Assembly: GCA_963814915.1 (NCBI GenBank)
Contig: CAWFEI010000004.1
Location: 1 to 40,669, forward strand
Origin: VRUE01 sp963814915
Lineage (GTDB): Bacteria; Actinomycetota; Thermoleophilia; Solirubrobacterales; 70-9
Reading direction: 5' to 3'
Length of the DNA: 40,669 nucleotides
The notes below the pieces were generated by a model. That model was given only the letters and a program-made list of their open reading frames with translations. It ran no database searches and was not told the DNA's origin. How positions within the stretch are numbered: the stretch's first letter is position 1; each line of letters starts with the position of its first letter. Shown piece after piece: positions 1-7,982 of this stretch. The translations under genes and the position numbers were made by a program.

Positions 1-4
1 CACG

Positions 5-646
5 CTATGGCCTCTCAAGCAGAAGCTTGTTCACCCGCGAGAGCGCAGCAATGTAGTCGCCGGCTTCGGTGTCGACGAGACCTGCCAGTTCGAGCTGCTC
101 GCGGTGCTTCTTTTCAAGGTCGAGGGAGAAGATCGCTTCGTGGTGGGCGACCCGGTTGCGGAACTGGCCAATCGAGGAGACCAGGCTGTTGACCTGGCGA
201 CGCCGGCCATTGCCGTTGGGAAAGGTGCCGCGCAGGTGCGAGCGCCAAAGGTCCTCGTAGCGACCGCCGAAAAGAGCGCGCCAGAAGCCGAAGGAGAGCG
301 AGGCGACTACGCGCCCGCGGGTCGCCGGTCGGTTCTCCACTGTGAGCCGTTGGATCGCCTCGTTGACGCGTTCGCGGCTCTCGTTGGTCAGAAGATCTGG
401 GTCACACAGCCAGACATCGGCGACGCAGATCGAGAGCGAGGCGTCGCTCGCGGTGTCCGGAAACTGGTGATCGATGGCGTTGCGCAGGAGGATCTCAAGG
501 TGGTAGAGAACCTCGAGGAACGCGGCAGAGACCTCGGCGTTCCAGTTATAGAGAGCGACTGCGCGGCCGTGATCCTGCCCAGAGGCCTCAAAGAAGGCGT
601 GAAAACGGGCGTCGCTGATCCACGCCGTAACCTGGTCGGGGCGCAC
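5..646 (-). CDS. Abi-like protein with HEPN-type RxxxAHH motif
   Basis: 213 aa, GTG start. It resembles the Abi_2/AbiD-F family of abortive-infection proteins: an N-terminal helical part with ALYNWNAEVSAAFLEVLYHL and a hydrophobic-charged stretch LEILLRNAID, then FWRALFGGRYEDLW, and near the C-terminus FRNRVAHHEAIF. The R-N-x-x-A-H-H arrangement matches the Rx4-6H signature of HEPN ribonuclease domains, which several Abi proteins carry. By family it would cleave RNA when activated by phage or stress; that role is inferred. There is no membrane segment or signal peptide. It lies downstream of, and co-directional with, a large nuclease-helicase gene, about 120 bases away. The family call is moderately sure; the target is unknown. 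Confidence 0.65.
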   Translation of the reverse strand: MRPDQVTAWISDARFHAFFEASGQDHGRAVALYNWNAEVSAAFLEVLYHLEILLRNAIDHQFPDTASDASLSICVADVWLCDPDLLTNESRERVNEAIQRLTVENRPATRGRVVASLSFGFWRALFGGRYEDLWRSHLRGTFPNGNGRRRQVNSLVSSIGQFRNRVAHHEAIFSLDLEKKHREQLELAGLVDTEAGDYIAALSRVNKLLLERP

Positions 647-705
647 GCAAACGCCGTTTCAGTCGCAAAAGAGGGCCATGGGCGCTGCTACACTAGCTCG
701 CGAAT

Positions 706-740
706 GCCCCGGTTCGCCTCTGCTTGCATGCGGCCGGGGC
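706..740. terminator. GC-rich hairpin between the helicase and Abi genes
   Basis: GCCCCGG (706-712) pairs with CCGGGGC (734-740) around a 21-base loop. The plus strand is followed by TTTGATCTTTT, as in an intrinsic terminator, while the minus strand has no U-run. It sits just after the stop of the minus-strand nuclease-helicase gene and could end that transcript in spite of the missing U-run. Confidence 0.4.
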
Positions 741-766
741 TTTGATCTTTTCGAGCCCACCGGTAT

Positions 767-3700
767 CTATTCCGAAACCTCCGCGAACCTGCACAACGCA
801 TTGACCAGCCGCATCTGCTCGATCGACTTGGCGTGGATGTCGAGCAGCCTCGGGCTGCAGACGAGGACCGCGAGGCAGCGGGCGCGGGAGATCGCCACGT
901 TTAGGCGGTTGCGGGAGAAGAGGAACTCGACGTTGCGGGGGATCTGGTCGCCGCTGGAGGTGGCCATGGAGAAGAAGGCGACCTGGGCCTCCTGGCCCTG
1001 GAACTTGTCGACGGTGCCGATGCGGACGCCGTCGGGGAGGTGGTCCTGGAGGCAGCGGACCTGGGCGTTGTAGGGGGTGAGGACGAGGATGTCCTCGGGG
1101 CGCAGCGGGTGGGCTGCGCCTTCGGCGTCGGTGTAGGTGGCGCCGGCGAGCAGGGGCTCGATCGCGGCCGCGATCGCCTCGGCCTCCTCGGGCGAGGACT
1201 GGGAGCGGCCCTCGTGCTCGACCGCCAGCCAGCGCAGGCCGGCGCCGCTCAGCTCTCCCCCGGCCTCGATCCGCTGGCGCTCCCGCCCCTCTGCCGAGCC
1301 CAGCCGCCCGTCGTACATCAGCTCCGAGACGAAGGCGGCGATCCGCGGGTGCAGGCGCCAGGTCCTGTCCAGGAAGACGCCGTGCTCCGGGTCGACCGTC
1401 TGGCGCTCGCCCAGCAGGTGCTCCAGCACCGATAGCGACGACCCCTCCGGGTGCGCCCCCTGGGAGACCTGGGGCAGCTGCTGGGGGTCGCCGAGCAGGA
1501 CGACGTTGCGGGCGGCGGTGGCGAGCGCCAGGGCGTCGGCCAGCGAGATCTGGCCCGCCTCGTCGATGAACAGGTAGTCGAGCGGCTCGGTGTCCTCGCG
1601 GCAGTAGTGCCAGGCGGTGCCGGCGCTCAGCGCCACCTCGGGGTCGCTGAGGGCGCCGTTGTCGGCGACCGACTCGATCAGGCCGTGGGCGGAGTCGAAC
1701 TCCGACTCGGGATTGTCGGACGCGCTCTTCTTCAGCCCCCTGAAGGCGAAGCCGCGCTCGGCCGCGACGTCCTCGACCTCCTCGAGCATGTTGTGGATGA
1801 CCTTGTGGGCGGTCGCGGTCACGCCGACGCGCTTGCCCGCCTCGAGCAGATCGACGATCGCGCGGGCGCCCGAGTAGGTCTTGCCCGCCCCCGGCGGGCC
1901 CTGGACGAAGAGGTAGCCGCCGTCGAGGCGAAGCGCGGCCTCGCCCACCCCGCTCCCCTGCGGCGCGGGCGGGTCGCGCCGCAGGATTCGCAGGGCTGCC
2001 GGGTAGCGCCCCTCCTCGCCCGCCGTCAGCGCCTCGGCCAGCCGCCGCAGCGCCGCCCGCTGCTGCTTGGCCTCGATCGGGCCGGGCGGGATCAGCGCCT
2101 CGGGGAGCGGCCGCTTCCCCAGCTTCGCCCCCCGCTTCAAGTCGAGCCAGCCCGCGTCGGCGTCGAGTGCCACCACCGTCCCCGGGTTCTTGCCGTCGCG
2201 AGGGTCCAGGACCTTGGACCGGGTGCGCAGCTTCGTCTCCTGGGGCGGGAACCGGAGGCGCTCGACCACCGATTGCTTCACATGCCGGGGCGGAGTCGAG
2301 CCATCGGGGGAGAGCCGGTCGACGCAGTCGGAGTCGTCGACGAGGTCTCCGGGCTCAGCCTCCATCCGCGCAAACATCGCCCAGTAGACGGGCCGGTCCT
2401 CGCGCCGGTGGTACTCGAGCAGGTGCGCCATCAGCGCCCGGGCCCGCTGCTCGTCGTCACGATCGGCCGCGTCGTCGGGAACTCCCTCCATCAGCCGCTC
2501 CCAGACGGCGCGATTCTCGGCAAGGAGCTCCTCGACCTCCTCGCTGCGCTCGCGGGGCTCCGGTTCGAACCACTCCGTCGTGCCGGCCTCCTCGCGCCGC
2601 TCCAGCAGCCAGTCGCGCAGCTTCAGGGTGGAGAGGCAGTCGTCGCGGTTGTAGGCGGCGATGTCGTCGAGGATCGAGTCCTCGCCCCGCTCCAGCCACT
2701 GCTCGAACATGACGATCGAGTCGCCGCCGTCGCTGACCGCGGTGTCGCGCTGCTCCATGTAGAAGGCCTCGAGCTTCTTGATCGAGTAGCTGGGCTGGGA
2801 GATCAGCATCGACTCCCTGACGACCTTGTAGAGGTCGACGAAGACCCCCTCGCGCAGCAGCTGGTCGAGCTCCTCCTCGCGCGTGCCGTGGGCGCCGGCG
2901 AGGCGCTTCAGCGCCGTCACCTCGTAGGGGGCGTAGTGGTAGACGTGGAGGTCGGGGAAGCGCCGGCGCCGCTCGCCGACGAGGTCGATGAACTGCTCCA
3001 GGGCGGCCCTCTCCTCGGCGCGGTCGCGTCCCCAGATCGCGGTGAACCGCGGCTCGCCGTCCTCGGCGGTGACGAGGCCGAACAGGTACTCGAGGCCCTC
3101 GTTGTCGAAGAACGGGTCGCCCTCCATGTCGAAGAAGACGTCGCCGGGCGCCGGCCTGGGCAGGCGGGCGAACCCCCTCCCCTGCTCGGGGTCGCGCAGC
3201 AGGTAGCTGTGCTCGCCGCTGCGGCGCGCCGCGAGCTGCAGCGCGGCCTGCGAGCGCAGGCGCTCGAGGACGCCGGGGTCGATCCCCTCGACCGCGGGCC
3301 GCTCGGCGCCGCCCAGCGCCGCCAGGGTGCCGATCCCCGACCCGGCCAGCAGCTCCCGCTGGCGGCGGTTGATGTTGGCGACGAGGCTGAGGTGGTCGTC
3401 GGCGAGGCGGCGCTCGTCGCAGTGGGCGCGCCAGCGGCAGACCTGGCAGTGGGTGACCGGCTCGGGGTAGGTGTCGGGCAGCCCGTCGGAGAGGGCGGCG
3501 AGGAAGGCGTCGCGGATGTGGCGGAAGTAGGCGGAGAACTCGGCGAGGCGGAAGGAATGTTGCTCGCCGTCGCCGAGGATGACGTGGATGCCCTCCGGCT
3601 CGACGCCCTGCACGGCCGCCAGCAGCTCGCTGTAGAAGCAGAGCTGGACGATGAAGTAGGGCTTGGCGCGGCGGGCGAGCTTGGTGTCGGCGACCTCGTA

Positions 3701-4097
3701 GCTGTGGTCGCCGAGGTCGGAGGGGCGCTCGACGCGAAAGAGGAAGTCGGCGTGGCCGCGCAGCCCCTCGCGCAGGAAGGTCGCCTGGTAGATCACCTCG
3801 GCGCCGGCGCGCATCGCCTCCTCGGTGCGCGGCGGCGGCCTCGAGCAGGGCGGCGTGCGAGCCGTCCCCCTGGGCGATCTCGACGACCTCCCTGCCCTCG
3901 GCCTGCAGCGACGCGAGGTAGCGATCCTCGTACTCGTCGCCCTTGCGGGCCAGCAGCTCGGCGTCGGCTCCCTGCTCCGGCTCGACCTCCAGCTCACCCC
4001 GCGCCCGCGCCAGGTCAAGCGTCGTCAGATGCGCGCAGGCAAGGTAGTTGTTGAGATCGCTCGCGGAGAGGATCAACTTGTCGTCGAGCAGCTGCAC
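767..4097 (-). pseudogene. TM0106-type RecB-like nuclease fused to SF1 (Dna2-like) helicase, frameshifted
   Basis: GTG start at 4097. The first ~87 codons (MQLLDDKLILSASDLNNYLA...) read in one frame to about 3835, and the rest reads in another. Repairing one base gives about 1109 aa. Domains: a first iron-sulfur cysteine (LACAHLTTLDL); a PD-(D/E)xK nuclease core with GHADFL and VADTKLARRAKPYFIVQL; a Cys cluster CQVCRWRAHC; an RNase H-like domain starting FFDMEGDPFFDNEGLEYLFG; then a superfamily 1 helicase with Walker A GPPGAGKTYSG, Walker B DEAGQ, GDPQQLPQ, TVDKFQGQEA and NRLNVAISRAR. The family processes DNA ends; its exact role is unclear. The frameshift separates the first cluster cysteine from the other three, so as written no complete nuclease is made. 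It is either a decayed gene or a sequence error in the GCC-rich stretch. Confidence 0.8.
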
Positions 4098-4112
4098 GGG
4101 CTATGCGCTCAG

Positions 4113-4188
4113 TCGCCCACAGGGCATGTGTCCTGACATCCCGCCTCCCAACTCGACGATCGGATCCCGGCGATCCTACTGTGGGCGA
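4113..4188. repeat. Perfect 10-bp inverted repeat upstream of the VapB45-like gene
   Basis: TCGCCCACAG (4113-4122) recurs inverted as CTGTGGGCGA (4179-4188), 56 bases apart. It lies in the 204-base gap between two divergently transcribed genes (nuclease-helicase start 4097, antitoxin start 4302). It may be an operator or a recombination scar; the spacing is long for a simple terminator. Confidence 0.4.
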
Positions 4189-4290
4189 TTTTGGCCTTGC
4201 GCGGCAAGCGATGACCGCGGTCGCCGCTACGATCGAGAGCAGCGGAAATTCGAGTTTCGGAGAAGGCACTGATCAAGACTCACGCTAGAC

Positions 4291-4296
4291 AGAAGG
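4291..4296 (+). promoter_or_regulatory. Ribosome binding site deciding the TTG start at 4302
   Basis: AGAAGG lies five bases before the TTG at 4302. No ATG or GTG occurs in frame in the region just upstream, so this supports the TTG as the start. Confidence 0.5.
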
Positions 4297-4301
4297 CGCA
4301 C

Positions 4302-4979
4302 TTGGGGGCAGACGATCCCAGGCTCGTACGCGCCATTTTCACGCTACGTGAGACGGCTGGCTATCTCGACGTGCCGAAGTCGAACATCCAGCGCTGGGCA
4401 CGACCGTCGGAAGCCAAGCATCCGTTGATCACCTGCTTCCCGCCACACGGCCGGGAGGCGACGGTTCCCTTCATAGGCTTCGCTGAGGCCTTTGTGCTCT
4501 CGAGCTTCCGACGAGCGGGAGTGCCGCTTCAGCGTATTCGACCCGCTGTAGAGGTTCTGGAAAAGGAGATCGGCGTTGATCACGCACTCGCCTCCAAGCG
4601 CCTCTGCACAGATGGAGCCGAGGTCCTCTTCGACTATGCCAACAAGCGTGGTGAGCGCGAGGTCATGGATCTGGTCGTTGTCCGGACCCAGCAGCGCCAG
4701 TTCTCCGGTGTCGTCCACGAGTACCTGGAGCGCATCCGTTACGGAGGGGATGGCTGGGCGGACTCTGTACGACTGCCAACTTATGGCAACGCGAAAGTGG
4801 TCGTGGACCCGAAGGTCGCATTCGGCCTCCCGCTCGTCGCCCACGGCGGCGCTCGCGTAGAGGATCTCGTCGATCGCTTCCAGGCTGGGGACTCTGTCGC
4901 CGAGATTGCAACGGACTTCAGCGTCCCTCCTGACGAGGTCGAGGACGTGATCCGGCTTGCAACCCGGACGGCATCCTGA
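4302..4979 (+). CDS. VapB45-like antitoxin (MerR-type HTH plus DUF433)
   Basis: 225 aa, TTG start with AGAAGG five bases upstream. The N-terminus (LRETAGYLDVPKSNIQRWAR, about residues 15-35) is a MerR-like helix-turn-helix. The middle (FIGFAEAFVLSSFRRAGVPLQRIRPAVEVLEKE) is typical of VapB45-type antitoxins. The C-terminus has the DUF433 pattern: DPKVAFGLPLVAHGGARVEDLVDRF, then AGDSVAEIATDFSVPPDEVEDVIR, a second HTH-like segment. Such proteins neutralise a PIN-like VapC45 ribonuclease and repress their own promoter. Only a 48-codon stub of that toxin follows, 39 bases downstream. The antitoxin itself looks complete, so it may be an orphan regulator or act on a partner elsewhere. Confidence 0.7.
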   Translation: MGADDPRLVRAIFTLRETAGYLDVPKSNIQRWARPSEAKHPLITCFPPHGREATVPFIGFAEAFVLSSFRRAGVPLQRIRPAVEVLEKEIGVDHALASKRLCTDGAEVLFDYANKRGEREVMDLVVVRTQQRQFSGVVHEYLERIRYGGDGWADSVRLPTYGNAKVVVDPKVAFGLPLVAHGGARVEDLVDRFQAGDSVAEIATDFSVPPDEVEDVIRLATRTAS

Positions 4980-5018
4980 TCGCGTAAGACAGGGACGCTG
5001 CGTCGGATAGCCGCGGCG

Positions 5019-5165
5019 ATGCACCGCCCCAACGAGCAGATCCCCGAGTTCTTTGTCGATCGAAGCCTCGGCAAGAGCATCGTTTCGTTTCGAATCGCCA
5101 CCGAATCCTTCGCCAGGCCCGTAAACCTGGTCCCTATATCTACGGTGTCTACGAGACAAGCTTGA
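5019..5165 (+). pseudogene. N-terminal stub of a VapC45-type PIN-like toxin
   Basis: A 48-codon frame begins ATG at 5019 and contains EQIPEFFVDRSLGKSIVSF. The segment FF-V-DRSLGK is the usual start of VapC45/PIN-like toxins, in which that Asp is a metal-binding residue. After about residue 25 the similarity stops, and TGA ends the frame at 5163-5165. It directly follows the matching antitoxin, the expected toxin position. The other acidic residues of the PIN site are absent, so it should be inactive: a remnant of a toxin lost by deletion. The call rests on a short motif plus context. Confidence 0.5.
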
Positions 5166-5209
5166 AGCGCCTCTGGCCTTGATCGCCATCACAGGGATAC
5201 GCTGACTGA

Positions 5210-6346
5210 ATGTCCTCGAAGATCGGAGTTGGGAACGGGCGGCGACCGATTGCGGTGTATGGGGCGACCGGGTTCACCGGCGGGCTGATCGCTCGGCGAC
5301 TGAAGGCTGCTGGGGCTGACTTCCTGATCGCGGGGCGGAGTCGGGGGAAGCTGGATCGGCTCTCGGAAGAGCTCGGGGGCGTCCCGGTACGGGCCGTGGC
5401 GGCGGACGATGCCGCCGGGCTGCGGGAGATGCTCACTGGGTGCTCTGTGGTCGTCGCCTGCGCGGGGCCGTTCACGCTGCATGGCGAGGCGTTGGTTGCC
5501 GCGGCGGCGGAGACCGGGACGCACTACCTCGACACGACCGGGGAGCAGCCGTTCATCCAGATGGTCTTCGACCGCTATGGGGAGCGGGCGGCGGAGACCG
5601 GGGCGGCGCTGGTTTCGGGGATGGGGTTCGACTACCTCCCCGGTGACCTTGCCGCCGCGCTGACCGCCGACGGGATGGGGCCGCTGGAGGAGATCGTCAT
5701 CGCCTACTACGTGGACGGCTTCGCGCCCTCGCACGGGACGACCCTCTCGGCGCTGGAGATGATGCGGGCAGACGACGTGGTCTGGGCCGACGGCGGCCGG
5801 CGGGCGGCGCCGCGCAGCGCCGACGGCGGTCGCTGGCGCTTTCCAGAGCCGATCGGGGAGCAGCGCATGCTGCGCTACCCCGCCGGCGAGCAGATCACCG
5901 TTCCTCGGCACGTCGAGACCGCCCGCGTGCGGACCCTGCTCAGCGGGATGGTCGTTCCGCCGCGCCTGATGCCGGTCGTGGCAGCCGCCTCCCCCCTGCT
6001 CGGCATGGCGATGCGCACCCCGCTGCGCGATGCGATGGGTGCCCTGGTGCGCCGCCTTCCCGCCGCCCCGAGCGAGGCCGACCGCAAGAAATCCCGCTTC
6101 ACGATCGTCTGCGAGGCACGCTCGGCCGCGGGCGTGCGCCGCGGAACCGTGCGCGGCAGCGACGTATACGGCCTCACCGCCGCCTGTCTGGCCCACGGGG
6201 CGGCGCTCTGCGCCGATCCCTCCTACGACCGCAAGGGCGCCCTCGCCCCTGCGCAGGCCTTCGACCCGGCTTCCTTCCTCGACGCGCTCGGCGACTTCGG
6301 CCTCTCGATCGAGGTCGATCCGCTCCCCGGCGATGCCGACGAGTAG
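5210..6346 (+). CDS. Saccharopine dehydrogenase-like / trans-acting enoyl reductase family oxidoreductase
   Basis: 378 aa. A Rossmann dinucleotide-binding N-terminus begins at IAVYGATGFTGGLIARRL (GxTGFTG; NAD(P)-binding) and continues with AGRSRGKLDRL and VVVACAGPFTLHGEALV. Then comes HYLDTTGEQPFIQ and a substrate part. This is the order of the saccharopine dehydrogenase NADP-binding family, which includes mycobacterial trans-acting enoyl reductases. In that clade the proteins usually reduce lipid or polyketide intermediates rather than saccharopine; the substrate here cannot be told. No transmembrane segment is obvious. It is transcribed toward the sigma-factor gene, and the two stop codons are only two bases apart. 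Confidence 0.8.
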   Translation: MSSKIGVGNGRRPIAVYGATGFTGGLIARRLKAAGADFLIAGRSRGKLDRLSEELGGVPVRAVAADDAAGLREMLTGCSVVVACAGPFTLHGEALVAAAAETGTHYLDTTGEQPFIQMVFDRYGERAAETGAALVSGMGFDYLPGDLAAALTADGMGPLEEIVIAYYVDGFAPSHGTTLSALEMMRADDVVWADGGRRAAPRSADGGRWRFPEPIGEQRMLRYPAGEQITVPRHVETARVRTLLSGMVVPPRLMPVVAAASPLLGMAMRTPLRDAMGALVRRLPAAPSEADRKKSRFTIVCEARSAAGVRRGTVRGSDVYGLTAACLAHGAALCADPSYDRKGALAPAQAFDPASFLDALGDFGLSIEVDPLPGDADE

Positions 6347-6348
6347 CT

Positions 6349-7056
6349 CTACGCGGGCACCTCACGCGAGTCGAGGTGCGCCGCCACCTTGCGCTTGACG
6401 CGCTGCAGGGCGTTGTCGACCGTCTTCGTGTCGCACTCGAGCTGCTCGGCGGTCGCCTCGTAGGAGTGACCGTCCAGGTAGAGGGAGAGGACGCTGCTCT
6501 CGAGGTCGGAGAGGACGCCCGAGCTGCCCGAGAGGCAGGAGACGAGGCTCGCCAGCTCTTCGGTGGCGATCACCTGGTTGACCGGGTCGGTGACGGTCGG
6601 GCCCGGCAGGATCTCGTCGAGGGTCGTTTCGGAGTCGCCCGCGGCAGCCGGCGTCTGGCTGAAGGAGACGTACTGGTTGAGCGGCGTGTGCTTGTTGCGG
6701 GTCGCGGTCTTCACCGCGGTGATGATCTGGCGGGTGATGCAGAGCTCGGCGAAGCTGCGGAAGCTCGACTCGCGGTCGCTGCGATAGTCGCGAATCGCCT
6801 TGTAGAGGCCGAGCAGGCCTTCCTGGATCAGATCGTCGCTCTCGCCCCCGAGCAGGAAGTAGGACGAGGCCTTGAGGCGGACGAATCCGCGGTAGCGCCG
6901 CACGAGCGTGTCGCAGGCGTCGGTCCGACCCTCCTTCGCGAGAGCGACCAGATAATGATCATCAAGCTCAGGTTGAGGGTTAATGCTGGGCCGCGTGGAC
7001 CCGTTGAAGTGCCCGCTTGGGAGCCTTAGTTCCTGAGTAGGGGACGATAGAGCCAC
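6349..7056 (-). CDS. sigH: SigH-like RNA polymerase sigma factor
   Basis: 235 aa from the GTG at 7056, chosen because AAGGAGAAGG lies four bases upstream; the frame stays open to a GTG at 7155 that lacks such a site. Region 2 is ALVRRYRGFVRLKASSYFLL (with DTL before it), DDLIQEGLLGLYKAIRDYR, then SFRSFAELCITRQIITAVKT and ATRNKHTPLNQYVSF. Region 4 is LSDLESSVLSLYLDGHSYEA followed by AEQLECDTKTVDNALQRVKR. These are very close to Bacillus SigH, and the gene also sits next to rlmB and cysS, as in Bacillus. By family it directs polymerase to alternative promoters; nothing in the window points to sporulation. A promoter and a ~110-base leader precede it. Confidence 0.85.
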   Translation of the reverse strand: MALSSPTQELRLPSGHFNGSTRPSINPQPELDDHYLVALAKEGRTDACDTLVRRYRGFVRLKASSYFLLGGESDDLIQEGLLGLYKAIRDYRSDRESSFRSFAELCITRQIITAVKTATRNKHTPLNQYVSFSQTPAAAGDSETTLDEILPGPTVTDPVNQVIATEELASLVSCLSGSSGVLSDLESSVLSLYLDGHSYEATAEQLECDTKTVDNALQRVKRKVAAHLDSREVPA

Positions 7057-7060
7057 AGAT

Positions 7061-7070
7061 CCTTCTCCTT
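7061..7070 (-). promoter_or_regulatory. Strong ribosome binding site for the sigma factor
   Basis: On the minus strand AAGGAGAAGG precedes the GTG at 7056 by four bases and fixes that start over the upstream GTG at 7155. Confidence 0.7.
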
Positions 7071-7171
7071 TTCGAGACGAAGGGTCGTGGCGCCGATACC
7101 TCCCCTGGTGGCGCCGCTTTGACTGGATGGAACTCAGACTAAAGCTGAGGTTCACCCTTATTCGCGGGGTA

Positions 7172-7199
7172 GTCTTACCGCCCGGCGGAGTTCTGTCAA
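7172..7199 (-). promoter_or_regulatory. Putative housekeeping promoter for the sigma-factor gene
   Basis: Minus strand TTGACA (7194-7199), a 16-base spacer, then TAAGAC (7172-7177), a good match to a -35/-10 pair. A start near 7165 gives a leader of about 110 bases before the GTG. This implies the sigma gene can be transcribed separately from rlmB. Confidence 0.5.
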
Positions 7200-7237
7200 C
7201 CCCAAATTGCGAGAAATTGCAAGTGCCGTTGCAGTTG

Positions 7238-7891
7238 CTACCGGGCGCGGCGCTGGCGGACCGCCTCGAAAAGCAGCGCCGTGGCCGCGGCGGAGACGTT
7301 CAGCGACTCGACCCTGCCCAACCGCGGGAACGCGACCAAGCCGTCGCAGGCGGAGGCGACGCGCGGTCGGATCCCCTTGCCCTCGCCGCCGAGGACGAGT
7401 ACGGTCGGGCCGCTGAGGTCGGCGTCCCAGGGCTCCTGCTCGGCGCCGGCGTCGGCGCCCCAGATCCAGAACCCGGCCTGCTTCGCCTCGGCCAGCCAGT
7501 CGGCGAGGTTGCGCACGCGGGCGAGGTCGAGGTGCTCGACCGCCCCCGCGGAGGCCTTGCAGGCGACCGCCGTCACCTCGGCCGAGCGCCGTTCCGGAAT
7601 CACGAGCCCCGCCGCCCCGGCAAGCTCCGCCGAGCGGCAGACCGCGCCGAGGTTGCGCGGGTCCTGGACCTGGTCGAGCGCGAGCAGCAGCGCCCCCTCC
7701 CGCCTCAGCAGCGCGTTCGGGTCCGCGTACGGGTACGGATCGACCTCGGCGACGACGCCCTGATGGTCGGGCGACCCGCAGAGCCGCTCCAATTCATCCG
7801 AAGTCGTCTCGGGCGTCTTCCAGACCCGATGCACACGACGTCTTCCGCGCTGCGCCTCCGAAACGGGCTGCTTTCCGTAGATCACGATCAT
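7238..7891 (-). CDS. rlmB: 23S rRNA (guanosine-2'-O-)-methyltransferase RlmB / TrmH family
   Basis: 217 aa, ATG start. SPOUT methyltransferase of the TrmH/RlmB family: N-terminal substrate-binding part VIYGKQPVSEAQRG; motif 1 LDQVQDPRNLGAVCRSAELA; motif 2 VLVLGGEGKGIRPRV; motif 3 RLGRVESLNVSAAATALLFE. The Asn-Arg of motif 1 and the SLNVS of motif 3 form the trefoil-knot SAM site. It transfers a methyl group to a ribose 2'-OH of 23S rRNA (or of a tRNA). Slightly short for RlmB (about 245 aa), but all three motifs are present. It lies about 90 bases downstream of cysS, a pairing conserved in many bacteria. Confidence 0.87.
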   Translation of the reverse strand: MIVIYGKQPVSEAQRGRRRVHRVWKTPETTSDELERLCGSPDHQGVVAEVDPYPYADPNALLRREGALLLALDQVQDPRNLGAVCRSAELAGAAGLVIPERRSAEVTAVACKASAGAVEHLDLARVRNLADWLAEAKQAGFWIWGADAGAEQEPWDADLSGPTVLVLGGEGKGIRPRVASACDGLVAFPRLGRVESLNVSAAATALLFEAVRQRRAR

Positions 7892-7982
7892 GAACGAGAG
7901 CGCGCGTGATCAAGCAGATCAAGGACACAGGGAGCGTGGCGTGCTCTGCACGCGAGCGACCGAGGACGCCGATATGCGCCGG

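Noticed and set aside
706..751. 3' end of a tmRNA or small RNA with intrinsic terminator on the plus strand
   Set aside because: No tRNA-like acceptor or tag sequence precedes it and no promoter was found, so it is listed only as a hairpin.
1451..4054. A very long open frame on the plus strand opposite the nuclease-helicase
   Set aside because: High GC removes stops from antisense frames. The translation is Arg/Leu/Gly-rich without motifs, while the minus strand encodes recognisable helicase domains.
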